A stretch of DNA of 14,516 bases from DAOTZU01 sp034433995. Lineage in GTDB: Bacteria; Chloroflexota; Anaerolineae; UBA1429. Position numbers and translations under genes: made by a program. The notes beneath the pieces are model-generated. The model was not told where the DNA came from, did no database searches, and saw only the letters and a list, made by a program, of their open reading frames with translations. The DNA lies in the NCBI GenBank assembly GCA_034433995.1, contig DAOTZU010000303.1:1-14516 (forward strand). The letters are read 5' to 3'. Shown here in pieces: positions 1 through 10,160 of this stretch (its first letter is position 1; each line of letters begins with the position of its first letter).

Positions 1-233
1 GCATAGTGCCGCTTCTCCGTCTCGTACTCCACATGGGAGATGGAGATCGTCAGCCCGCGCGCCTTCTCCTCGGGGGCGTTATCGATCTGGTCATAGGCCA
101 AAAACTGCGCCCCACCCTTCATCGCCAACACTTTGGTGATGGCCGCCGTCAGCGTCGTCTTCCCATGGTCCACGTGTCCAATGGTGCCCACGTTCACATG
201 CGGCTTGGTGCGCTCAAATACCTTCTTCGCCAT
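1..233 (-). CDS. tuf: Elongation factor Tu, N-terminal 77 codons (runs off the left edge)
   Basis: EF-Tu is the GTPase that carries aminoacyl-tRNA to the ribosomal A site in the cytoplasm. Only the amino end is in the window. It reads MAKKVFERTKPHVNVGTIGH and continues with the P-loop GHVDHGKT (residues 19-26) and a switch I segment containing IDNAPEEKARGLTIS, all standard for EF-Tu. The ATG at 231-233 is preceded by AAGGAGAG at good distance, so the start is secure. It lies 141 bases downstream of fusA on the same strand, the usual str-operon order (rpsL, rpsG, fusA, tuf). The gap holds a putative promoter of its own, so tuf could be transcribed both from the operon and independently. The 3' part is missing only because the window ends. 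Confidence 0.97.
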   Translation of the reverse strand, partial: MAKKVFERTKPHVNVGTIGHVDHGKTTLTAAITKVLAMKGGAQFLAYDQIDNAPEEKARGLTISISHVEYETEKRHY

Positions 234-307
234 GCGGCTCTCCTTTCGTACCCACGCGATGGTTGCTCACAACTATTTATGCTTGTTTCGGCCAGGCAAA
301 CCAGCTC

Positions 308-335
308 ATTATATGCAAGGCGCCCGATTCGCCAA
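308..335 (-). promoter_or_regulatory. Putative tuf promoter
   Basis: On the minus strand a perfect -10 box TATAAT (308-313) is preceded by TTGGCG (330-335, 4 of 6 to the -35 consensus) with a 16-base spacer. Transcription would begin near 301, giving a leader of about 68 nt before the tuf ATG. The 16-base spacing matches the promoters of rpsL and rpoB in this window. This is a sequence match only. Confidence 0.55.
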
Positions 336-374
336 AAAATCCTTTTCCCCTTGCCGAGCCCAAGGCTCTGCCTG

Positions 375-2468
375 CTAGACCGTATCGGGCAGCGGCCCGC
401 CCAGGATGCGCTGGGCCACGTCCGGCGGCACTTCGGCGTAATAATCAAACTCCATGGTAAAGGCCCCTCGCCCTTGGGTGATGGAGCGCAAATCCGTCGC
501 GTAACCGAACATGCTGGCCAACGGAACATGGCCGCGGACCGCTTCCATCCCGGCAGGCATGGGCTCCAAGTTCTCCACCGTGCCGCGCCGCGCATTGAGA
601 TCGCCGATCACGTCGCCGGTGTTCTCCTCCGGCACGAGCACCTCCACCTTCATCACCGGCTCCAAGAGCACTGGCCGCGCCTTGTGCAGGGCATTGCGAA
701 AGGCGGAGGAAGCCGCGCTATAGAAGGCCCCCTCGGAGGCCTGGGTCTCATCGTACACAGCGCCAACGAGGGTCGCGCCGAGATCCACCAGCGGATAGCC
801 GGCCAAGATGCCGCCGCTCAGCGCCTCGCGGCAGGCGGCTTCCACACAATTCACATAGGTCGCCGGGAGCGCTTCTGGCGGAACCTGATTGCGGAACTCG
901 AACCCCTGTCCCTTGGCCAGAGGACGCAATTCCAACACCACCTTGGCATACTGGCTCTTGGCGCCACGTTGGATGGTGAACTCGCCCTCGGCCTGCACCT
1001 GGCGGGTGATGGTCTCCCGATAAGCCACCTGCGGCTGCCCCACCCTGGCCCAAACCTTGAATTCGCGCACCAAGCGCTCCACCAGAATCTCCAGATGGAG
1101 CTCGCCCATGCCCGAGATGATGGTCTGGCCCGTGTTCTCGTCCACGCGCACCCGGAAGGTGGGATCCTCATCGGCCAGGGCCTTGAGGGCCTCGTTCATC
1201 TTGTCGGCATCGGCCGCTGTGCGCGGCTCGATGGCCACATAGATCACCGGCTCGGGGAAGCGAATGGCTTCGAGCACGATGGGGGCCGAAGGATCGCACA
1301 AGGTATCGCCGGTGAAGGTGAACTTGAGCCCTCCCACGGCGGCGATATCGCCAGCGGAGACAAGCTCCACCTCTTCCCGGTGGTTGGCATACATGTGCAT
1401 CAAGTGACCGAGGCGTTCTTTTTTAGCTTTGGGGGAATTGTAAACGGAGGAATTGGGGCGCAGCGTGCCGGAGTAGACCCGCATGTAGGCTAGCCTTCCC
1501 ACAAAGGGGTCGCTGACGATCTTGAAGACGAGGGCCGCCAAAGGCTCCTCCGGATCGGCACGGCGCACCACCTTTTCCCCCGTTGCAGGGTGGACCCCCT
1601 CCACAGGGGGTATATCCAATGGGGAAGGAAGGTAATCTACGATGGCATCCAGAACCGGCTGTACGCCCTTGTTGCGCAACGCCGCTCCACAGAGCACGGG
1701 CACCAAACGCCCGGCGATGGTGGCGCGGCGCAAAGCGCAACGCAATTCCGTCGAGTCTATCTCTTCCCCATCCAGGTACTTGGCGAGCAAGACATCATCT
1801 GTCTCGGCGATGGCCTCGACCAATTCCTGGCGCTTGGCCAGCACTTGCTGGCGCAGCTCATCGGGGATCGCCATCCGCTCAGGCTCGCGGCCCAACTCGT
1901 CACGATAGACCAGGGCCACGTTCTCCAAGAGATCCACCACCCCGACGAAGGAAGAAGCCTCTCCGATGGGCACCTGTATCGCCACAGGCACAGCTTTCAG
2001 GCGTTCCCGTATCATGGTGATACAACGCCAGAAGTCGGCTCCTACCCTATCCATCTTGTTAATGAAACAGATCCGCGGAACGCCAAAGCGATCCGCTTGC
2101 CGCCAGACCGTCTCGGATTGGGGCTCTACACCGTTCACCGCGTCAAAGACGACCACACCGCCATCCAGCACCCGCAAGCTGCGTTGCACTTCGGCGGTAA
2201 AGTCAATATGACCCGGCGTATCAATGATGTTAATGCGATGATCCCGCCAAAAGCAGGTCACCGCCGCGGAGGCGATGGTGATGCCCCGCTCGCGCTCCTG
2301 CTCCATCCAGTCGGTGACGGTGGTCCCGTCATCCACATTGCCCAGACGGTAGGTCCTGCCCGTGTAGAACAGGATGCGCTCCGTCGTGGTGGTTTTGCCC
2401 GCATCAATATGGGCGATGATGCCGATATTGCGCGTCCGGGCCAGCGCGTCCCTCGTTTCCGTATCCAT
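375..2468 (-). CDS. fusA: Elongation factor G
   Basis: EF-G is the translocation GTPase; it also acts with ribosome recycling factor to split ribosomes. The 697-residue protein has normal family length. The GTPase domain shows G1 AHIDAGKT (19-26), the switch I segment RGITIASAAVT (about 61-71), G3 DTPGH (83-87) and G4 NKMD (137-140), and CGAALRNKGVQ at the usual G5 position. Domains II to V follow without a break, including GMGELHLEI (domain III) and RRGTVENLEPMPAGMEAVRG (domain IV/V). The ATG at 2466-2468 is preceded by GGAG at 8 bases. It lies 100 bases after rpsG, with a possible hairpin in the gap and no obvious promoter, so it is probably expressed from the rpsL promoter. There are no odd residues in the GTPase motifs. 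Confidence 0.98.
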   Translation of the reverse strand: MDTETRDALARTRNIGIIAHIDAGKTTTTERILFYTGRTYRLGNVDDGTTVTDWMEQERERGITIASAAVTCFWRDHRINIIDTPGHIDFTAEVQRSLRVLDGGVVVFDAVNGVEPQSETVWRQADRFGVPRICFINKMDRVGADFWRCITMIRERLKAVPVAIQVPIGEASSFVGVVDLLENVALVYRDELGREPERMAIPDELRQQVLAKRQELVEAIAETDDVLLAKYLDGEEIDSTELRCALRRATIAGRLVPVLCGAALRNKGVQPVLDAIVDYLPSPLDIPPVEGVHPATGEKVVRRADPEEPLAALVFKIVSDPFVGRLAYMRVYSGTLRPNSSVYNSPKAKKERLGHLMHMYANHREEVELVSAGDIAAVGGLKFTFTGDTLCDPSAPIVLEAIRFPEPVIYVAIEPRTAADADKMNEALKALADEDPTFRVRVDENTGQTIISGMGELHLEILVERLVREFKVWARVGQPQVAYRETITRQVQAEGEFTIQRGAKSQYAKVVLELRPLAKGQGFEFRNQVPPEALPATYVNCVEAACREALSGGILAGYPLVDLGATLVGAVYDETQASEGAFYSAASSAFRNALHKARPVLLEPVMKVEVLVPEENTGDVIGDLNARRGTVENLEPMPAGMEAVRGHVPLASMFGYATDLRSITQGRGAFTMEFDYYAEVPPDVAQRILGGPLPDTV

Positions 2469-2513
2469 CGCTGCTACTCCGCGAGAACCACGAGATGGAC
2501 TGCACAGGGCTTA

Positions 2514-2563
2514 GCTGGCCACGGGCCATGGGGCAAATCCTCAGTATGAGGGTAGCGGCCAGC
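2514..2563 (-). promoter_or_regulatory. Nested hairpin in the rpsG-fusA spacer
   Basis: On the minus-strand RNA, GCTGGCC (2557-2563) pairs perfectly with GGCCAGC (2514-2520). An inner hairpin CCTCA-tac-TGAGG (2539-2551) sits inside the 36-base loop. There is no T-run after it, so it does not look like a terminator. Ribosomal-protein feedback sites are known in str operons of other bacteria (S7 in E. coli, in the rpsL-rpsG spacer), so a regulatory or processing role is possible but unproven. Confidence 0.35.
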
Positions 2564-2568
2564 CCCTC

Positions 2569-3039
2569 TTACCAGCGATAATGTGCAAAGGCCTTGTTCG
2601 CCTCGGCCATCCGGTGGGTATCTTCGCGCTTTTTGATCGCATTCCCCGTATTCTTGGCCGCGTCCATCAACTCATCCGCCAACTTTTGGGAGAAGGTCTT
2701 GCCCGCTCGGCCCTTGGCCGAGGCCAAAATCCAGCGCATGGCCAAAGAAAGGCGGCGCTCCGGGCTCACCTCCACCGGCACCTGATAGGTGGCCCCGCCC
2801 ACGCGCCGGGGACGCACCTCAATCACCGGGCCCACATTGCGCACGGCCTGCTCAAAAGTATCCAGGGGATCCTTGCCCGTGCGCTGCCCCACGATATCCA
2901 AGGCCTCATAGACGATATGGCGCGCCAGGCTCTTTTTGCCGCGCTCCATGACTTTATTGATGAACCGCGCCAACGATTCGCTACCATAGCGAATGTCCGG
3001 CGGCACTACCCTTCGCTCCGGCCGATAGCGTCTCGGCAT
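2569..3039 (-). CDS. rpsG: Ribosomal protein S7
   Basis: S7 nucleates assembly of the 30S head and contacts E-site tRNA. The chosen start gives 156 residues beginning MPRRYRPERRVVPPDIRYGS and ending AEANKAFAHYRW, the same length as classical S7. An in-frame ATG 15 bases upstream (3052-3054) would add five residues, but GGAGG lies 8 bases before the ATG at 3037-3039, which decides the start. Typical S7 stretches are visible, such as RFINKVMERGKKS and GGATYQVPVEV. The gene follows rpsL by 72 bases and precedes fusA by 100. The C-terminal MAEANKAFAHYRW is the usual ending. Confidence 0.97.
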   Translation of the reverse strand: MPRRYRPERRVVPPDIRYGSESLARFINKVMERGKKSLARHIVYEALDIVGQRTGKDPLDTFEQAVRNVGPVIEVRPRRVGGATYQVPVEVSPERRLSLAMRWILASAKGRAGKTFSQKLADELMDAAKNTGNAIKKREDTHRMAEANKAFAHYRW

Positions 3040-3111
3040 ACTTGCTTCCTCCACCTCTCCCGCTCAGGTCCGAGCTTGTGATACCACCCAGCGGTGAATT
3101 CTCTGGCCCTC

Positions 3112-3531
3112 TTAGCTCTTGGGACGCTTGGCGCCGTACTGGGAACGGCCACGCTTGCGGCCCTCAACCCCCGCTGCGTCCAAAGCGCCACGCACAATAT
3201 GGTAGCGGACGCCAGGCAGATCCTTAACGCGCCCACCCCGCACCAATACCACCGAGTGTTCCTGCAGGTTGTGGCCCTCTCCGGGGATATAGGCCGTCAC
3301 CTCAATGCCGTTGGAGAGCCGCACACGGGCGATCTTGCGCAAAGCCGAGTTGGGCTTCTTGGGCGTCATCGTGCGCACTTGGGTGCACACACCCCGGCGC
3401 TGCGGCGCGCTCTTTTTCGTGCGCGTCAAGCGCCCCTTGAGCGAGTTGTACGAATAGCTCAGCGCAGGCGCCTTGGGTTTTTTGGTGATGGGCTTGCGCC
3501 CCTTTCGGACCAGTTGGTTAATTGTCGGCAA
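3112..3531 (-). CDS. rpsL: Ribosomal protein S12, TTG start
   Basis: S12 sits at the decoding centre and controls translational accuracy. The 139-residue protein starts MPTINQLVRKGRKPITKK and contains TPKKPNSALRK, PGEGHNLQEHSVVL and RVKDLPGVRYHIVRG. The lysines in TPKKPNS and RVKDLPG, where streptomycin-resistance mutations arise in other bacteria, are unchanged. Between KAPAL and SAPQRRGVC there is an extra segment of about 14 residues (SYSYNSLKGRLTRTKK region), absent from E. coli and Thermus S12 but present at the same place in Gram-positive S12. The start codon is TTG at 3529-3531, fixed by the invariant MPTINQL amino end and a GGGAGG ribosome binding site 6 bases upstream. It is the first gene of the str operon and has its own promoter. 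Confidence 0.97.
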   Translation of the reverse strand: MPTINQLVRKGRKPITKKPKAPALSYSYNSLKGRLTRTKKSAPQRRGVCTQVRTMTPKKPNSALRKIARVRLSNGIEVTAYIPGEGHNLQEHSVVLVRGGRVKDLPGVRYHIVRGALDAAGVEGRKRGRSQYGAKRPKS

Positions 3532-3575
3532 GTTTGTCCTCCCTTAGCACTCCGCCACTTGACCCACGAACGTTG

Positions 3576-3603
3576 ATTATACCACTTTGGTTTCGAGTGT
3601 CAA
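3576..3603 (-). promoter_or_regulatory. Consensus promoter of the str operon (rpsL)
   Basis: On the minus strand, TTGACA (3598-3603) and TATAAT (3576-3581) are both perfect, with a 16-base spacer. Transcription would start near 3569, about 38 nt before the rpsL TTG. The 139-base rpoB-rpsL gap has no convincing terminator, so read-through from rpoB is possible as well. Confidence 0.8.
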
Positions 3604-3670
3604 AATTTCACGCAGAGAACATGACCTCAGGCTGCACGCTCAAGCATCCGCAAGCCCTTTGGCGACATCC

Positions 3671-7594
<3,924 letters not shown>

Positions 7595-7883
7595 GAGTGA
7601 TCACTCTCCTTGACAGAAACGCTCATCCATCGCCAAACCTAGGGCACCAACCCGCCGGACACAACACACCACGGACGACCTTGCCGCAAGGACGGAATAT
7701 CGCTGTGGAGATCCGGATAAAGGGTCTGGACCGAGGACTGCCAGACCACGCAGAACGATTGCATAACCTCGGCTCAAAAACAGGGCGAGGACCCAAGGGA
7801 TAACCGGTCCTCACCCGAAAAAAGATGAGGGTTTGATTTTGGTCAGCACCCACACGACATGCTCTGGACGTGCTATCTAGCAA
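7595..7883 (-). promoter_or_regulatory. Long structured 5' leader of rpoB
   Basis: From the predicted transcription start near 7883 to the rpoB ATG is about 290 nt without a credible gene. On the minus-strand RNA I see, in order: hairpin A:B (7809-7830), the terminator-like hairpin B:C with a U-run (7776-7816), a 7-bp hairpin GGTCTGG/CCAGACC (7723-7747), and a small CCTTG-cgg-CAAGG hairpin (7679-7691), then the ribosome binding site. The amount of structure suggests transcript-level control. No known leader family is recognised by eye. Confidence 0.55.
7776..7830 (-). terminator. Putative attenuator: terminator with overlapping anti-terminator
   Basis: On the minus strand, GGGTGAGGACC (7806-7816) pairs over 11 bp (one G-T wobble) with GGTCCTCGCCC (7783-7793) across a 12-base loop, followed by TGTTTTTG (7775-7782): an intrinsic terminator. 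Just upstream, CCTCATC (7824-7830) can pair with GGTGAGG (7809-7815) in 7 bp across an 8-base loop. The two hairpins share 7809-7815 and exclude each other. Termination here would release an RNA of about 105 nt before rpoB. Confidence 0.6.
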
Positions 7884-7889
7884 TCTACC

Positions 7890-7917
7890 ATTATAGCACG
7901 GCGAGACATTTTGTCAA
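7890..7917 (-). promoter_or_regulatory. Consensus promoter of rpoB
   Basis: On the minus strand, TTGACA (7912-7917) and TATAAT (7890-7895) are both perfect, separated by 16 bases. Transcription would begin near 7883. The -35 box is inside a short inverted repeat CATTTT/AAAATG (7907-7923), which may be a binding site or just AT-rich chance. The repeat element begins 7 bases beyond the -35 box. Confidence 0.8.
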
Positions 7918-7924
7918 AAAATGA

Positions 7925-8059
7925 GAGTGTTGAAAAAGGCACGTAGAGGCCTGGCCCGCCGTCGGATGGAATCCGACGGCTCTGCTTGCCAAGCCCGCGG
8001 CGCGGGCTTACCATCACCAGACGTCGGTTTCTAACCGACGGGCGCATTTCTCAACACCC
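7925..8059 (+). repeat. Three-hairpin repeat element, copy 1
   Basis: An element of about 135 bp bounded by imperfect inverted ends (GAGTGTTGA at 7925-7933 and TCAACACCC at 8051-8059). Inside are three perfect hairpins: CCGTCGGAT-gga-ATCCGACGG (7959-7979), AAGCCCGC-ggc-GCGGGCTT (7991-8009) and CGTCGGTT-tct-AACCGACG (8022-8040). A 97-base core (7956-8052) matches copy 2 (10028-10124, reverse orientation) with a single substitution. It encodes nothing and lies between the divergent rpoB and EamA promoters. It resembles a MITE or REP-like mobile repeat; no transposase is present in the window. Confidence 0.85.
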
Positions 8060-8080
8060 CTAAAGATGCATACATCCGCT

Positions 8081-8109
8081 TTGACGCCCCATCTTGCCCG
8101 GATTACAAT
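8081..8109 (+). promoter_or_regulatory. Putative promoter of the EamA gene (leaderless start)
   Basis: TTGACG (8081-8086, 5 of 6) and TACAAT (8104-8109, 5 of 6) are separated by 17 bases. The expected transcription start, about 7 bases after the -10 box, falls at or one base before the ATG at 8117, so the mRNA would have essentially no 5' leader. No ribosome binding site is seen before that ATG, which agrees. Confidence 0.6.
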
Positions 8110-8116
8110 CACCGCC

Positions 8117-9049
8117 ATGAACATCCCCCATCCGTCCGCGCGCACCCAACCTGTGAAGCCGGCCACCTTGACCCAGCGCTGGCTTGCCCTGGTTTTGGGC
8201 ATGGTGGCCCTCTCCACAGCCTCCATCCTCATCCGTTTGGCCACAGCCCCGGCCCTGGTGGTGGGCGCCTGGCGCATGGTGTTGGCGGCAGCGCTCTTGG
8301 CCCCCTGGGGCTGGCCACGTCTGCGCCGCGAGGCCGGGATCCTCACCCGCCGCGACTGGCTGCTCCTGGCCCTCTCCGGCATCGTCTTGGCCCTTCACTT
8401 TGCCACCTGGATCACCTCCCTGGCCTACACCACGGTGGCCAGCTCGGTGATCTTGGTCACCACCAACCCCATCTATGTGGGCCTGGCCTCCCACTTTATC
8501 CTGGGCGAGCGGGTGGGGCGGCGACAGGCCATCGCCATCGGGGCAGCCCTCTTGGGAAGCGCGGTGATCAGCTATGGCGATTTCGCCTTGGCCGGCAAGG
8601 CCCTCTGGGGCGATATCCTGGCCCTCCTAGGGGCGCTGGCAGCCTCGGCCTATATCCTTCTGGGGCGCATCCTGCGGCGCAAACTCTCCCTCTGGGCTTA
8701 CGCTTGGCCCTGTTACGGGTTGGCCGGGGTGCTCCTCTTGGCCTGGTGCTTGGTCACGGGGCAAGCTTTAGGGGGCTATGGGTCCTCCACCTGGCTCATC
8801 TTTTTGGCCCTGGCGGTGGGGCCGCAGATCATCGGCCATTCGGCCTTCAATTGGGCCCTGGCTCACTTTTCGCCGGTGTTCATCACCTTGGCCATCTTGG
8901 GCGAGCCGGTGGGGGCAACCTTGCTGGCCTGGCTGGTCTTGGGCGAGACGCCGCCCCTCACCGCCCTCCTGGGAGGCGCGCTGATCCTGGGGAGCATCTA
9001 CGGCGCCTCGCGGGAGGAGCTCTCCCTGCACACAGAGCCCGCATCCTGA
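8117..9049 (+). CDS. EamA/DMT-family membrane transporter
   Basis: A 310-residue membrane protein of the drug/metabolite transporter superfamily with two EamA halves and about ten hydrophobic helices. The first half includes the LVVGAWRMVLAAALLAPW and FATWITSLAYTTVASSVILV segments and ends with GERVGRRQAIAIGAALLG. The second half repeats the pattern with GEPVGATLLAWLVLGE and a final ALILGSIYG helix. Such proteins export amino acids, metabolites or drugs; the substrate cannot be read from the sequence. An ATG at 8066 would add 17 residues but lies upstream of the putative promoter, so I prefer 8117, which would be leaderless. It converges on the HAD gene (32-base gap), and the pair is bracketed by two inverted copies of the hairpin repeat. 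Confidence 0.88.
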   Translation: MNIPHPSARTQPVKPATLTQRWLALVLGMVALSTASILIRLATAPALVVGAWRMVLAAALLAPWGWPRLRREAGILTRRDWLLLALSGIVLALHFATWITSLAYTTVASSVILVTTNPIYVGLASHFILGERVGRRQAIAIGAALLGSAVISYGDFALAGKALWGDILALLGALAASAYILLGRILRRKLSLWAYAWPCYGLAGVLLLAWCLVTGQALGGYGSSTWLIFLALAVGPQIIGHSAFNWALAHFSPVFITLAILGEPVGATLLAWLVLGETPPLTALLGGALILGSIYGASREELSLHTEPAS

Positions 9050-9081
9050 GCGCCCTCCCACGGACCGCCTGAGAGCGACCT

Positions 9082-9939
9082 CTAACCCTTCAAGGGCGAG
9101 GGCTCCTCGGTCGGCTCGCCGCACAGATAGCGCACCAACGCCAGCGACGCGCGATGGTCGGGGACGATGAAATGGGCCCCGGCGCGGATGAGGCGCTCAC
9201 GCTTCCAGGCGTCTATGCGGCCGGGGTGCACCTCATCGCTGGCCACCCCTACGGCGACTCCCCCCACCGCCACGGTGTTCTCGATCTCCACAAAGCCATC
9301 GCCAAAGGTAATCAGCGCGCTCCCGCTCAAGCGATGCTCTTGCAGGATGCGCTCGATGAGCATCGCCTTGGAGAAATCCTTCCAATTATCCAGGGCGCCA
9401 TAGATCCCGCCGGCGAAATAGCCCGCAATCCCCAAAGCCTCGGCCTCGTCGTGCACATACGGGAGATCCGTGCCGCTGGCCAAGTAGCAGATGATGCCCC
9501 GGGCCCGGAGCTCCTCCAAAAGGGCGATGGACCCGGGCAGCAGCATCTCCTCCCGCGGGATGCGCCCCTCCTTCAGCCCCTGCACCCGATGGGCGATGCG
9601 CTGCCAGAGCAGATCGAGATAGCGCCGCTTGTACACCAAGGCATCCAACGGCTCGCCGCCCCGGGCGCGCACCTCCTCCTGCAATTGCAACATCTGGTAG
9701 ATGGTCTGCTTGCCGGTGAGGCGATCCACATACTCGCGCACAACGCGCTCCAGCTCCTCGCGAGATTCATGGCGCGGCGTCTCCAGGAGCACCTCCACCA
9801 TCATCGGCACCATCACCTGCTGCCAGCCCTCGCGGATGAGAGAGAGGGTGCCATCGAAATCGAACAGGGCATGGCGGATCTCGCCACGGGGCGCATCGTT
9901 GCGTACGACCTCGATCTCTGGGGGCAGATGCGATTTCAT
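9082..9939 (-). CDS. HAD-superfamily hydrolase (phosphatase, phosphoglycolate phosphatase-like)
   Basis: A soluble 285-residue HAD phosphatase. Motif I is LFDFDGTLS with the nucleophile D27 and acid/base D29; a helical cap domain covers roughly 40-130; motif II is ASGTD (S155, T157); motif III lysine is probably K187 or K191 in WKDFSKAM; motif IV is FGDGFVEIENT (D214, E218), a GDG-x-x-E form rather than the usual DD pair. These show a Mg-dependent phosphatase, but not its substrate. The frame stays open upstream to 10176, but that part crosses the repeat element; the ATG at 9937-9939, with AGGAAGG just upstream and a promoter about 40 bases away, is the sensible start. It is monocistronic and convergent with the EamA gene. 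Confidence 0.88.
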   Translation of the reverse strand: MKSHLPPEIEVVRNDAPRGEIRHALFDFDGTLSLIREGWQQVMVPMMVEVLLETPRHESREELERVVREYVDRLTGKQTIYQMLQLQEEVRARGGEPLDALVYKRRYLDLLWQRIAHRVQGLKEGRIPREEMLLPGSIALLEELRARGIICYLASGTDLPYVHDEAEALGIAGYFAGGIYGALDNWKDFSKAMLIERILQEHRLSGSALITFGDGFVEIENTVAVGGVAVGVASDEVHPGRIDAWKRERLIRAGAHFIVPDHRASLALVRYLCGEPTEEPSPLKG

Positions 9940-9976
9940 GGAACCTTCCTGGATAGGGTTCGGCCTCGCGCCAGGG

Positions 9977-10005
9977 ATGATAGGCAGGGGCAGGCGGCCT
10001 GTCAA
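9977..10005 (-). promoter_or_regulatory. Putative promoter of the HAD gene
   Basis: On the minus strand, a perfect TTGACA (10000-10005) and TATCAT (9977-9982, 5 of 6) are separated by 17 bases. Transcription would start near 9970, about 30 nt before the HAD ATG. It diverges from the hpf promoter, with repeat copy 2 between them. Confidence 0.65.
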
Positions 10006-10019
10006 ATCGGCATTGACAG
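9999..10019. promoter_or_regulatory. Palindrome over the HAD -35 box (possible operator)
   Basis: CTGTCAA (9999-10005) and TTGACAG (10013-10019) form a perfect 7-bp inverted repeat with a 7-base spacer, one arm of which is the HAD -35 box. The symmetry would suit a dimeric regulator, but the other arm could instead be part of a target-site duplication of the adjacent repeat. Confidence 0.35.
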
Positions 10020-10020
10020 A

Positions 10021-10156
10021 GGGTGTCGAGAAATGCGCCCGTCGGTTAGAAACCGACGTCTGGGGATGGTAAGCCCGCGCCGCGGGCTTGGCAAGCAGAG
10101 CCGTCGGATTCCATCCGACGGCGGACAAAGCGTCTACACGCCTTTTTTCGACACCC
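10021..10156 (-). repeat. Three-hairpin repeat element, copy 2 (inverted relative to copy 1)
   Basis: A 136-bp copy of the same element in opposite orientation. The ends are perfect 9-bp inverted repeats (GGGTGTCGA at 10021-10029, TCGACACCC at 10148-10156). The hairpins lie at 10040-10058, 10071-10089 and 10101-10121. The part between the 97-base core and the right end (10125-10147) is diverged from copy 1. CATTGACA occurs on both sides (10011-10018 and 10159-10166), a possible target-site duplication. It lies between the HAD and hpf promoters. Confidence 0.85.
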
Positions 10157-10160
10157 GCCA

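Noticed and set aside
336..366. CCTTG/CAAGG hairpin followed by a T-run after fusA as a terminator
   Set aside because: The stem is only 5 bp and lies about 9 bases from the T-run, so it is too weak to call; the T-run is better read as promoter-upstream sequence.
6..1493. 495-codon open frame on the plus strand over tuf and fusA
   Set aside because: It is the reverse complement of conserved EF-Tu and EF-G coding sequence, with no independent evidence.
3604..3670. Terminator between rpoB and the rpsL promoter
   Set aside because: Only 4-bp stems without a proper T-run were found.
7843..7860. Five-codon upstream frame MSCGC in the rpoB leader as a leader peptide
   Set aside because: It lies before the attenuator-like hairpins, which is suggestive, but has no binding site and Cys codons make no obvious regulatory sense for rpoB.
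7623..7883. 86-codon frame on the minus strand in the rpoB leader
   Set aside because: It needs a TTG start with no binding site, resembles no family and runs through the terminator hairpin; more likely untranslated leader.
7959..8040. Repeat hairpins read as a CRISPR array or as plain terminators
   Set aside because: The hairpins differ in sequence and have no spacers of uniform length, and they sit upstream of promoters on both sides with no T-run.
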